This document shows, one piece after another, positions 44,261 through 56,115 of a stretch of 56,492 bases of DNA (the stretch's first letter is position 1; every line of letters starts with the position of its first letter). The stretch is from the NCBI GenBank assembly GCA_903914175.1, contig CAIWNX010000001.1:1-56492 (forward strand). Reading direction: 5' to 3'. The position numbers and the translations under genes were made by a program. The notes below the pieces were generated by a model. The model had not been told where the DNA came from, made no database searches, and worked only from the letters and a program-made list of their open reading frames with translations. This stretch comes from an uncultured beta proteobacterium (GTDB lineage Bacteria; Pseudomonadota; Gammaproteobacteria; Burkholderiales; Burkholderiaceae_C).

Positions 44261-44316
44261 TTGGTAGTGGATCGGGTTGTGTATAGTCGCGCCAACCCGA
44301 TTTTTGAAATTCGGGT
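44261..44316 (+). promoter_or_regulatory. HiPIP promoter region with competing inverted repeats
   Basis: A weak promoter, TTGGTA (44261-44266) and TATAGT (44282-44287, 15-bp spacing), precedes the HiPIP gene. ATCGGGTTG (44271-44279) and CAACCCGAT (44293-44301) form a perfect 9-bp inverted repeat around the -10. The same ACCCGA (44295-44300) also pairs with TCGGGT (44311-44316). The middle arm can therefore pair with either flank. This is suited to a repressor operator and/or a leader hairpin before the GAGGAG ribosome-binding site at 44331. Confidence 0.5.
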
Positions 44317-44345
44317 ATCACCAACTATTTGAGGAGTACGAAATC

Positions 44346-44630
44346 TTGAATGCATCAAACCAACGTCGCCAGTTCTTGAAAGTCGCAGGCGCAGCGCTCG
44401 CCATGATCCCGGTCGTGGCCTTTACCAACCAAGCTTTTGCTGCCACCAACGCCGGGATGCGAGCCGCCCTGAAATATCAGGATAAGCCGTTGGCTGAAAA
44501 AAGCTGTGCCAATTGCATGCAGTTCGCCCCCGGCGCTTCTGCAACAGCGCCAGGTGCTTGCAAGATCATGCCGGGTGATACCGAAATTTCTCCAACAGGC
44601 TACTGCACTGCCTGGGTCAAGAAACCCTGA
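44346..44630 (+). CDS. High-potential iron-sulfur protein (HiPIP)
   Basis: This is a small periplasmic electron carrier with one [4Fe-4S] cluster at high potential. The twin-arginine signal is clear: NQRRQFLKVAGAALAMIPVVAF, ending near AFAATN, as needed for export of a folded Fe-S protein. The four cluster ligands fit the HiPIP pattern: CANCMQF, GACKIMPGD and GYCTAWV. The start is TTG at 44346, with GAGGAG 9 bp upstream; no ATG in frame precedes the signal. Length is 94 residues. In phototrophic Fe(II) oxidisers a HiPIP (PioC) carries electrons from the PioAB conduit, and the mtrAB-like operon lies just upstream here, so a similar role is likely. Confidence 0.93.
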   Translation: MNASNQRRQFLKVAGAALAMIPVVAFTNQAFAATNAGMRAALKYQDKPLAEKSCANCMQFAPGASATAPGACKIMPGDTEISPTGYCTAWVKKP

Positions 44631-44635
44631 AGAAT

Positions 44636-44668
44636 GGCAGGGGGGTGAGTTCAATCACCCCAACTGCC
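44636..44668. terminator. Hairpin between convergent HiPIP and aldo/keto reductase genes
   Basis: GGCAG (44636-44640) and GGGGTGA (44642-44648) pair with TCACCCC (44655-44661) and CTGCC (44664-44668) around a 6-base loop. This is a strong stem exactly between the two convergent stops. A T-tract is lacking on both strands, so efficiency as an intrinsic terminator is uncertain. Confidence 0.5.
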
Positions 44669-46651
<1,983 letters not shown>

Positions 46652-46746
46652 GGTCAGGGCAAAGCACCGAGCTAAAGGCGACCCGCGAAGTCGCACGACC
46701 GCGCCGTAAAACCTGTTCACAGCGCGCTGTGGGTAAACTGCCCTGC

Positions 46747-47874
46747 ATGCAGACCACCACATCCTGGGACACGCTGGCCGGCCAGTACCGGTTGCACCCC
46801 GGCGCAACGCCTGCCATCGTTGGCCAACGCCCGGTGCTGGGGGCCGGGCGGCTTGGGCAGTTGCTGCGGGGGCAGCGCGGCGAACAGGTCAGCAGCAGCC
46901 TCGGTAATATTTTTACGCTTTGTTCTCACGCGCACCGTCGCACGGCGGCACTGGCGCTGGCGGCCGCGCAGACGGCTGCGCCGATCCCGCAGCCAGCGCC
47001 CGTGTTGCTGATGCTGGAGACGGCACGTGACCATTTGCGCAGCATCGCACTCGATTGGCCGCAACGCTTGCCTGACGCAGCGTTGGGCGCGCCGGCGCTG
47101 GAATGGCTGCGTGGCTGCCCTTTGCGCTTGGTGGCACCGCGTGCGCTCAGTGATGCCGATGCGGCCTGGCAGTCACTGGCCGATCTGCGCTACTGGCTGG
47201 CGCGCGACATCCTCGCGCAGGACTTGACGCTCTGGCTGACGCAGCAGTGCGAACCCGATGCGCTGGTGCGCTGGTGTGAGGCCCATGCGCAGCGATTGCC
47301 GCCAGCGCGCTGTCTGGCAGCATGGCAGCCGCTGGCGCACGTGTTGCGACCCCCGATGCGCCGCCTCGACGTGCTCGACACCGACCCGGTCGTGCAGCAT
47401 GCGCACCTCACGCAACTGGCGCAGGCGATTGCCGATGTGCCCGACTTTGTTCAGCACCCGACCTGGCGCGGTCAGTGCGCCGAGACCGGCGCCTGGGCGC
47501 GGCTGCGCCATCGGCAAACGGCGTTGATTCCTGACAGCGCCTGGACGCGCCTGAGTGCACGCTGGCTGGAACTGATCGAGTTGGCCGCTGCCACACCGCA
47601 GGCTGCGGCGCCGCTGCTGGCCAGCGGCGCCCTGCACCTGGCGCCGGGCCAGGCGCTGGCCTGGTCCGAGATGGCGCGCGGCCTCTTGTTGCACTGGGTG
47701 CAGCTGGATGCCGAGGGTGCGGTGCAGGACTACCGGGTGCTGGCGCCGACCGAGTGGAATTTTCATCCCGATGGTGCGCTGGGGCGTGCCGTTGCGGCAC
47801 TGGCACCGGGTGACACGGTGGCGGCGCGCGCGCTGGCGGCCGCTTACGACCCCTGCGTTGTTTGCACGGTATAG
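46747..47874 (+). CDS. hupK: Hydrogenase accessory protein, HupK/HoxV-like
   Basis: This protein resembles the large subunit of [NiFe] hydrogenases but is a shortened, degenerate version, 375 residues. HupK/HoxV proteins are thought to act as scaffolds while the Fe(CN)2CO group is built into the large subunit. The N-terminal metal motif is reduced to FTLCSHAH (one Cys). The C-terminus keeps APTEWNFHPDGALGRA and ends exactly at DPCVVCTV. The middle is Ala-rich and poorly conserved. The start at 46747 is preferred to the GTG at 46729. It lies 46 bp before hoxB on the same strand, which supports a hydrogenase role. Confidence 0.82.
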   Translation: MQTTTSWDTLAGQYRLHPGATPAIVGQRPVLGAGRLGQLLRGQRGEQVSSSLGNIFTLCSHAHRRTAALALAAAQTAAPIPQPAPVLLMLETARDHLRSIALDWPQRLPDAALGAPALEWLRGCPLRLVAPRALSDADAAWQSLADLRYWLARDILAQDLTLWLTQQCEPDALVRWCEAHAQRLPPARCLAAWQPLAHVLRPPMRRLDVLDTDPVVQHAHLTQLAQAIADVPDFVQHPTWRGQCAETGAWARLRHRQTALIPDSAWTRLSARWLELIELAAATPQAAAPLLASGALHLAPGQALAWSEMARGLLLHWVQLDAEGAVQDYRVLAPTEWNFHPDGALGRAVAALAPGDTVAARALAAAYDPCVVCTV

Positions 47875-47920
47875 ACTGCGGAAAACGGGGAGACCAACAA
47901 TCCATGACAAGGGAGCCGGG

Positions 47921-48922
47921 ATGACGCTCAATGTGCTGTGGCTGCAGTCCGGCGGATGCGGTGGCTGCAGCATGTCTTTGTTGTGCGCCGACGCAGCCGA
48001 TCTGCCGCAGCTACTGCGGCGTAACGGCGTCGAGATGCTGTGGCATCCGGCACTCTCAATCGAAGGCGAGCAGGACCTGCTCGATTTGTTGGCCGATTGC
48101 CTGACCGGACGCGTGCGGCTCGACGCGCTGTGCATCGAAGGCGCGTTGTTGCGCGGTCCGCAGGGCAGCGGTCGTTTTCATGTTTTATCCGGCACTGATG
48201 TGCCGATGATCGAGTGGGTGCGCAAGCTTGCCGCTGTTGCCACCCATGTGCTGGCAGTGGGCAGTTGCGCGGCTTGGGGTGGCATCACGGCCAGTGGCAG
48301 TAACCCGACCGATGCCTGCGGCTTGCAGTTTGAGGACGAGCGCCGTGGTGGTTTGCTGGGTGCCGGTTTTGTAGCGCGTGGCGGTCTGCCAGTGATCAAC
48401 ATCGCGGGCTGCCCGACGCACCCGGACTGGATCACGGACACGCTGATGGCGCTCGCTGCTGGCCTGCTGGGTACCGACGATCTGGACCCGCTCGGGCGGC
48501 CGCGCTTCTATGCCGATCAACTGGTGCACCACGGCTGCACGCGCAACGAGTACTACGAATACAAGGCCAGCGCCGCCAAGCCATCCGACCTGGGCTGCAC
48601 CATGGAGAACATGGGCTGCAAGGGCACGCAGGCGCATGCCGACTGCAACACCCGGCTCTGGAACGGGCACGGCTCCTGCACGCGCGCCGGCTATGCCTGC
48701 ATCAGTTGCACCGAGCCCGGCTTTCAAAGTCCGGGCCATCCGTTTCACCTCACGCCCAAGCTCGCCGGCATCCCGACCGGGCTGCCGATCGACATGCCCA
48801 AGGCCTGGTTTGTTGCGCTGGCGTCGCTGTCCAAGAGCGCCACACCCAAGCGCGTCAAGAAGAACTCTCACAGCGATCATCTGGCCGTGCCGCCAGTGTC
48901 GCGCAAGACCGGGCTGCGGTGA
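47921..48922 (+). CDS. hoxB: Regulatory (H2-sensing) hydrogenase small subunit
   Basis: This is the Fe-S small subunit of a cytoplasmic sensor [NiFe] hydrogenase (HoxB/HupU), 333 residues. It relays electrons from the H2-splitting site and contacts the kinase. Ligands for the proximal cluster are in SGGCGGCSM, GSCAAWGG and GCPTHPDW. Medial and distal cluster Cys lie in HHGCTRNEYYEYKAS, LGCTMENMGCKG, DCNTRLWN and CISCTEPGF. There is no twin-arginine signal, unlike membrane-bound uptake enzymes, which fits a sensor. The C-terminal ~40 residues are basic and lack a membrane anchor. The stop overlaps a 29-codon frame that leads to hoxC. Confidence 0.92.
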   Translation: MTLNVLWLQSGGCGGCSMSLLCADAADLPQLLRRNGVEMLWHPALSIEGEQDLLDLLADCLTGRVRLDALCIEGALLRGPQGSGRFHVLSGTDVPMIEWVRKLAAVATHVLAVGSCAAWGGITASGSNPTDACGLQFEDERRGGLLGAGFVARGGLPVINIAGCPTHPDWITDTLMALAAGLLGTDDLDPLGRPRFYADQLVHHGCTRNEYYEYKASAAKPSDLGCTMENMGCKGTQAHADCNTRLWNGHGSCTRAGYACISCTEPGFQSPGHPFHLTPKLAGIPTGLPIDMPKAWFVALASLSKSATPKRVKKNSHSDHLAVPPVSRKTGLR

Positions 48923-49011
48923 TGAGCGCCGCGCCGGGCCGCCCCAAGCAAGCTCGCACCCCCTCGGGGGGCAGCGAGGACATGAAATGCCGAGCGCGGG
49001 GGCCAGCATGA
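48922..49011 (+). repeat. Comamonadaceae-type intergenic repeat and 29-codon linking frame
   Basis: Between hoxB and hoxC lies a sequence of a type I associate with dispersed repeats in Comamonadaceae. It has GCCGCCCCAAGCAAGC followed by a CCCCC-TC-GGGGG hairpin (48959-48970). It also encodes a 29-residue frame (MSAAPGRPKQARTPSGGS and on) whose ATG overlaps the hoxB stop and whose stop overlaps the hoxC ATG. Ribosomes could thus pass from hoxB to hoxC without a gap. The peptide itself is probably not functional. Confidence 0.6.
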
Positions 49012-50492
49012 GTCGTCTGATTCTGGGTCCATTCAACCGCATCGAGGGCGATCTCGAGGTGGATATTGAGGTGCAGGACGAGCGCATTGTCGAAGCGCGT
49101 GTCAAGGCGTCGATGTTTCGCGGCTTTGAGCCGATGTTGCTTGGACGCGACCCGATGGACGCGCTGACCATCGTTCCGCGCATCTGCGGCATCTGCTCGG
49201 TCTCGCAGTCGGTGGCGGCGGCGCGCGCCCTGGCCGATGCATCTGGCGTTGTGATGCCGGCCAATGGCCAGCACGCGACCAACCTGATGCTGGCCTGCGA
49301 AAACCTGGCCGATCACCTGACGCATTTCTACGTTTTTTTCATGCCCGACTTCACGCGCGAGGTCTATGCCGACCGGCCCTGGTATGCACAGGCGCAGCAT
49401 CGTTTTGCCGCGGTAGTCGGTGGCAAAGCCGGCGCTGGCCGGCACAGCGCCGCCGCGCTGGCAGCGCGTGCGAAGTGGTTTGAACTGCTGGGCACGCTGG
49501 GCGGCAAGTGGCCGCATAGCGGCGCCATTCTGCCCGGCGGCAGTTCGCGCGCGATTGAGGCCAGTGAGCGCGTGCGCTTGCTGGCCAGTCTGCGCGAAAT
49601 GCGCGCCTTTCTGGAGCAGACCCTGTTCGGCGTCGCGCTGGAAGAAGTGGCGGCGCTCGACAGTCGGACGGCCTTGCAGCACTGCGCTGCGCGCGCCCCC
49701 GGCAGTGATCTGGCGCTGTTTCTTGAAATCGCCGCCGATGCGCAATTGCTTGACATGGGGCCAGGGCCCGGGCGTTACCTCAGCTATGGCGCCTACGCGC
49801 AACCCGCTGGCGGCCATGCGCTGGGGCAGGGTGTCTGGGATGCTTCCTTGCAGCAGCGCCTGCTGCTCGATGCGGCGCAGATCAGCGAGGACATGCGCCA
49901 CGCCTGGCTGGCCGAAGGCCCGAACGGTCAAGCCCTGCACCCGATGGCTGGCCTGACGCAGGTGCAACCCGACAAGCCCGGTGCCTACACCTGGAACAAG
50001 GCGCCGCGCCTGGGTGGGCAGGTGGTGGAGACGGGCGCCATTGCGCGTCAACTGGTCGCTGGCCAGCCCTTGATTCACGAACTGGTGCGTATGCACGGCG
50101 GCAGCGTGTACACGCGTGTGCTGGCGCGGCTGCTGGAACTCGCGCGCATCCTGCCGCTGATGGAACAGTGGCTGCTCGCCTTGCAGCTACGTGAGCCCTA
50201 TCACCTGGTGCAGGCGCTGCCGGCGCAGGGGCAGGGCAGCGGTCTGTCCGAGGCGGCGCGCGGTGCGCTCGGGCACTGGCTGCGCATCGAGAATGGCCGC
50301 ATCGCCAGCTACCAGATCATCGCGCCAACCAGCTGGAACTTCTCGCCGCGTGATGCCGCCGGCACACCGGGCGCGCTCGAAGCTGCGCTGGTCGGTGCGC
50401 GCATCGACAGTTCGCTCGGGCGTGGCCAGAGCGTGGCGGTGCAACACATCGTGCGCTCCTTTGATCCTTGCATGGTCTGCACCGTGCACTGA
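49008..50492 (+). CDS. hoxC: Regulatory (H2-sensing) hydrogenase large subunit
   Basis: This is the [NiFe]-bearing subunit of the H2 sensor (HoxC/HupV), 494 residues. Both metal motifs are intact: RICGICSVSQS near residue 60 and DPCMVCTVH at the C-terminus. The protein ends right after that motif, so there is no C-terminal extension for protease cleavage. This is a hallmark of regulatory hydrogenases, which are not proteolytically matured. The N-terminus GPFNRIEGDLEVDIEVQD is typical of the family. With hoxB and the downstream kinase it forms the H2-sensing complex that controls hydrogenase expression in other Proteobacteria. Confidence 0.94.
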   Translation: MSRLILGPFNRIEGDLEVDIEVQDERIVEARVKASMFRGFEPMLLGRDPMDALTIVPRICGICSVSQSVAAARALADASGVVMPANGQHATNLMLACENLADHLTHFYVFFMPDFTREVYADRPWYAQAQHRFAAVVGGKAGAGRHSAAALAARAKWFELLGTLGGKWPHSGAILPGGSSRAIEASERVRLLASLREMRAFLEQTLFGVALEEVAALDSRTALQHCAARAPGSDLALFLEIAADAQLLDMGPGPGRYLSYGAYAQPAGGHALGQGVWDASLQQRLLLDAAQISEDMRHAWLAEGPNGQALHPMAGLTQVQPDKPGAYTWNKAPRLGGQVVETGAIARQLVAGQPLIHELVRMHGGSVYTRVLARLLELARILPLMEQWLLALQLREPYHLVQALPAQGQGSGLSEAARGALGHWLRIENGRIASYQIIAPTSWNFSPRDAAGTPGALEAALVGARIDSSLGRGQSVAVQHIVRSFDPCMVCTVH

Positions 50493-50506
50493 TAATTTGC
50501 TTGACC

Positions 50507-51856
<1,350 letters not shown>

Positions 51857-51908
51857 ACTTGGCCCAAAATCAAACCCCATTCGAATCCAGTCAACTCCGA
51901 GGTACGCC

Positions 51909-52775
51909 ATGAAAAACGCCCGTCGATTGATCACCCTGGCCACTTTGTTTGCCGCCGCCACGTCCCAGGCTCAATGCCTGAGCGACGCGCAGGTGGAAGA
52001 TTTTGTCGGCAGTTATTTTGCAAAAACCCCAGCCGTGAATCCGCCAGCCTCGTCCGAAGAAGACGGCGCCTGCACGCGCGGCAAACTCAACGCTGTGCTG
52101 TCCAAACGCCTGGGCAAGGTGATTGGTTACAAGGCTGGGCTGACCAATCCGGCGGTGCAAAAGCGCTTCAATTACGACAAGCCGGTCTGGGGCAAGCTCT
52201 ACGAGGGCATGCTGTTGCCCAGCGGTGCCAGCGTGGCGGCCGGTTTTGGTGCCAAGCCCTTGTACGAGGCCGACATGCTGGTGCGCGTCAAGAGCGAGGC
52301 CATCAACCAGGCGACGACGCCGATGGAGGTGCTCGATGCGATCGACCAGGTCATCCCCTTTATCGAACTGCCGGACTTGATGGTCGAGAGCATTCCCAAG
52401 CTCAACGGGCCTGCGGTGTCGGCCATCAACGTCGGTGCGCGTCTGGGCGTGGTGGGCACGCCGATTGCGGTGCCGCAGTACCGCGCTGAACGCTACGCCA
52501 TGCTCGATGCGCTGCGCGACATGAACGTGGTGGTGACAGACGCAGCCGGTGCGCGTCTGGGCGGTGGCAAGGGCAGCGACATTCTGGAACACCCGCTCAA
52601 TGCGGTGGTCTGGTTGGCGCAGGCGCTGGCCAAGGAGGGACTTGCCATGAAGCCGGGCGAGCTGATCAGTCTGGGTTCCTTCTCGGCGCTGCTCGCGCCC
52701 AAGGCGGGTCTGCGCGCTACCGTGAGTTACGATGGCCTCAGTGGCGCCGCTCCGGTCTCGGTGAGTTTCAAGTAG
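51909..52775 (+). CDS. Exported 2-keto-4-pentenoate hydratase-like protein
   Basis: This is a 288-residue protein of the hydratase/fumarylacetoacetase-like superfamily (MhpD-like). Usually such enzymes are cytoplasmic and hydrate dienoic acids. Here a clear Sec signal (LITLATLFAAATSQAQ) is present, so the protein is probably periplasmic. Candidate metal ligands are Glu/Asp in YEADMLVRV and Glu in PFIELPDL. Other family segments are GYKAGLTN and the basic K-S-D loop GGGKGSDILEHPLNAVVWLA. The only two cysteines (residues 23 and 55 of the precursor) lie near the mature N-terminus and could form a disulfide. It sits 52 bp after hoxJ but is probably unrelated to it. Confidence 0.85.
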   Translation: MKNARRLITLATLFAAATSQAQCLSDAQVEDFVGSYFAKTPAVNPPASSEEDGACTRGKLNAVLSKRLGKVIGYKAGLTNPAVQKRFNYDKPVWGKLYEGMLLPSGASVAAGFGAKPLYEADMLVRVKSEAINQATTPMEVLDAIDQVIPFIELPDLMVESIPKLNGPAVSAINVGARLGVVGTPIAVPQYRAERYAMLDALRDMNVVVTDAAGARLGGGKGSDILEHPLNAVVWLAQALAKEGLAMKPGELISLGSFSALLAPKAGLRATVSYDGLSGAAPVSVSFK

Positions 52776-52829
52776 GCGCTGCCTTGGCGTCATCCGCCAT
52801 CGGACCGAACCTCCACAAGAACAGGCTTT

Positions 52830-53450
52830 ATGCAAATCGATCCCGCACTTCAATCTGCTGCCAGCAACTACAAGCTGCTGACCAACCTGGTGCTGCCACG
52901 ACCCATCGCCTGGATCAGCACGCGCAGTGAAAGCGGCGTCATCAATCTGGCGCCGTTCAGCTTCTTCAACGCCATTGGCAGCGAGCCCCCCTACGTCATG
53001 GTCAGCGTCGGTCTGAACGATAAGGGACAAGCCAAGGACACGGCGAAGAACATCGCGTCCAGCGGCGAGTTTGTCGTGAACATGGTGACCGAGGAACTAT
53101 TCGACGCCATGAATATTTCAGCCGCCGACTTTCCACCCGATCAGAGTGAACTTGAAGCAGCGCGACTGCAAACTGCGCCCTCGGTTCATATTCAGACACC
53201 GCGTGTCGCGCAAGCGCAGGTGAGTTTTGAGTGCAAGCTTTTCAGCGCGCAGCAACTGGGCAAGAACACGCTGTTCATCGGCGAAGTCGTGATGTTCCAT
53301 GTGGCCGATGCGCTGATGGGTGAGCGTCTGCGCGTGAATGATTTTTCGCCGCTTGGAAGGCTGGGCTCACCCTCGGTCTATTGTCGTACCACCGACCGGT
53401 TTGACATCGCGCGCATTTCCTACGCCCAGTGGCTGGAGCGCAAGCCATAA
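52830..53450 (+). CDS. Flavin reductase-like FMN-binding protein
   Basis: This 206-residue protein belongs to the flavin-reductase/DIM6-NTAB family, which binds FMN in a split barrel. The start LTNLVLPRPIAWISTRSESGVINLAPFSFFNAIGSEPPYVMVSVG is strongly typical. GEFVVNMVTEELFDAMN and the C-terminal GRLGSPSVYCRTTDRFDI follow. It may supply reduced flavin to an oxygenase or act as an oxidoreductase; the partner is unknown. It is 54 bp after the exported hydratase-like gene, on the same strand, so they may be cotranscribed. The ATG lies about 10 bp after an AAGAACAGG stretch. Confidence 0.9.
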   Translation: MQIDPALQSAASNYKLLTNLVLPRPIAWISTRSESGVINLAPFSFFNAIGSEPPYVMVSVGLNDKGQAKDTAKNIASSGEFVVNMVTEELFDAMNISAADFPPDQSELEAARLQTAPSVHIQTPRVAQAQVSFECKLFSAQQLGKNTLFIGEVVMFHVADALMGERLRVNDFSPLGRLGSPSVYCRTTDRFDIARISYAQWLERKP

Positions 53451-53501
53451 CGCCTTTCACGTGGGGGCCAATCCGGCCCTGGCACGGGCACACTCAGTAG
53501 G

Positions 53502-53678
53502 TCAGGCAAAGATAGCCGAACCAGGTGTTGTTGTCCGCCGGATTGAAGCTGTTGTCGTTGAGCTTGCGGGCGGCGCCAGCAGGATGATCGTGAGGGCGAC
53601 CGCGATGGTGACCAGACCCAGCGTCAGGCCCGAGAACAGTTGCCGCACGCCTTGAGTTTTCTTGCTATTGAACGACAT
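53502..53678 (-). CDS. Small single-helix membrane protein
   Basis: This is a 58-residue protein of unknown function beginning MSFNSKKTQGVRQLFSGL. It has one hydrophobic segment (LTLGLVTIAVALTIILLAP), followed by a Ser/Thr-rich tail. AAAGGGA lies ~7 bp before the ATG at 53678, which supports translation. It could be a membrane-anchored small protein or have a signal peptide. It is convergent with the flavin reductase and divergent from the VOC gene. Confidence 0.55.
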   Translation of the reverse strand: MSFNSKKTQGVRQLFSGLTLGLVTIAVALTIILLAPPASSTTTASIRRTTTPGSAIFA

Positions 53679-53795
53679 GGCAGGGTCCCTTTCTGAATGC
53701 TTGGGTTGAAGGCTGATGCACTGCTTGTGCTCCGATGTCTTCATTCTGGTAATGGCAACTTAAGTTCGGCTTAAATTGCGATGCGGCAAAATTAA

Positions 53796-55009
<1,214 letters not shown>

Positions 55010-55121
55010 AAATACTCGAAGCGGACGGAGCCCGGCACGCAAATGATAGAGGATTCAGGAGTCGGGCTCGGCCAGGCGCCAAAATGCAGGGTATGGAAGC
55101 AGAGGCCTGAAAACTGATATA

Positions 55122-55139
55122 TACTTGACATATCAAGTA
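55122..55139. promoter_or_regulatory. Palindromic operator between mlaF-like and marR genes
   Basis: TACTTGACATATCAAGTA is a perfect 7-4-7 palindrome in the 148-bp divergent region, with TTGACA of a possible promoter embedded. It lies 18 bp before the marR ATG and is a natural candidate site for that MarR protein, acting on both genes. No -10 box at good spacing is evident on the plus strand. Confidence 0.6.
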
Positions 55140-55157
55140 ACTAACAACCTCAATCCA

Positions 55158-55634
55158 ATGACACCTACCCCAACCGTGAATGCCAGCGCAGCGCAGGCCG
55201 ACGCAGGACTCGATTTTTGTTTGCGCCTGACACGCGCCTACGCGACCTTGACGCGGCGCTTGGACAACGCGCTTTCCAATCTGCACGGCCTGAGTTTTGG
55301 TGACTTCATGATTCTGTATTACCTCGATCGGGCGCCGGGAAACAGATTGCGACGCATCGATTTGGCGGAACGCTTGGGCGTGACCGCATCGGGGGTGACA
55401 CGCAGCCTGTTGCCACTTGAAAAAGTCGGCCTTGTGGCGCGACAACCCGACCCCCGCGATGCACGGATTGGCTACGCTTCGCTGACAGAAGCCGGGCAAC
55501 AGTTGCTCAAATATGCGCTGGTATCGGTGGTGCCGATTGCGCAGGAAGCGGTCCAGGTGGTGCCAGCGGACCAGATCGAGGCACTATCGGGTCTGCTCGG
55601 ACAGCTGGCCGGCATAAATCTCTCGAACAATTAG
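55158..55634 (+). CDS. MarR family transcriptional regulator
   Basis: This is a 158-residue winged-helix regulator. Helices of the dimer domain (residues ~20-45) are followed by LSFGDFMILYYLDRAPGNRLRRIDLAERLGVTASGVTRSLLPLEKVGLVAR and a wing with QPDPRDARIGYASLTEAG, holding the conserved DxR. The C-terminal helices complete the dimer interface. The gene is divergent from the MlaF-like ATPase gene, and a palindrome lies between them, so it probably controls itself and that gene. The ligand is unknown. Confidence 0.92.
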   Translation: MTPTPTVNASAAQADAGLDFCLRLTRAYATLTRRLDNALSNLHGLSFGDFMILYYLDRAPGNRLRRIDLAERLGVTASGVTRSLLPLEKVGLVARQPDPRDARIGYASLTEAGQQLLKYALVSVVPIAQEAVQVVPADQIEALSGLLGQLAGINLSNN

Positions 55635-55705
55635 CATTGCCGTATAGGCCACATCGCCGCAACCGGCGATGGACAGCGTCGGCATGGCCTTCGGTTTGCA
55701 CCACG

Positions 55706-55894
55706 TTACAGCGCAAGTTGCTCAGTGGCGCTTGCGGCTTCGGCCAACTGGCTGGTGCCGCTAGCGCAGACGGCCGCGGGTGTGTGGGCGAGGTGGTCGA
55801 AACCCATCAGCATGGAGCCGTTGACCGTGAACGCGATCAGGCAGGCGATGGCGAGGCTGCTGATGCGGATGCGTTGTGTGCTGGCGTAGTTCAT
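55706..55894 (-). CDS. Small membrane or exported protein
   Basis: This is a 62-residue protein of unknown function. A basic N-terminus (MNYASTQRIRISS) precedes a hydrophobic segment (LAIACLIAFTVNGSMLMGF), then an Ala/Thr-rich tail with one Cys. GGAGAAC precedes the ATG at spacing of about 5 bp, which supports real translation. It may be an exported peptide or have a single helix. Confidence 0.5.
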   Translation of the reverse strand: MNYASTQRIRISSLAIACLIAFTVNGSMLMGFDHLAHTPAAVCASGTSQLAEAASATEQLAL

Positions 55895-56115
55895 GGTGTT
55901 CTCCGGTTCGTGAGCCCCTGTGGCTCGATGGGTGAACTGTAGAAAAACCTGCCCCGGGTTGCCAGCGCTTTGCGATGAACTGCAGCACGGTGCGAAAGAC
56001 CGCGTGTTTCACCCGATCAACCGCGCGCACCTGATCAATATCCCTCTTTTGGGGGATAGCCAGGCAGCCCTGACGTCGCTAATCTCGGGTGCATCGCTTG
56101 CTTCGCCCCGTTCCC
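55895..56115. other. Intergenic region, no gene seen
   Basis: This region contains the upstream parts of the small protein gene and the nuclease-like gene. I see no convincing coding frame, RNA gene or strong promoter. Confidence 0.4.

Noticed and set aside
55122-55139. The palindrome as a rho-independent terminator
   Set aside because: It lies between divergent start codons, is AT-rich and has no following T-tract, so an operator is the better reading.
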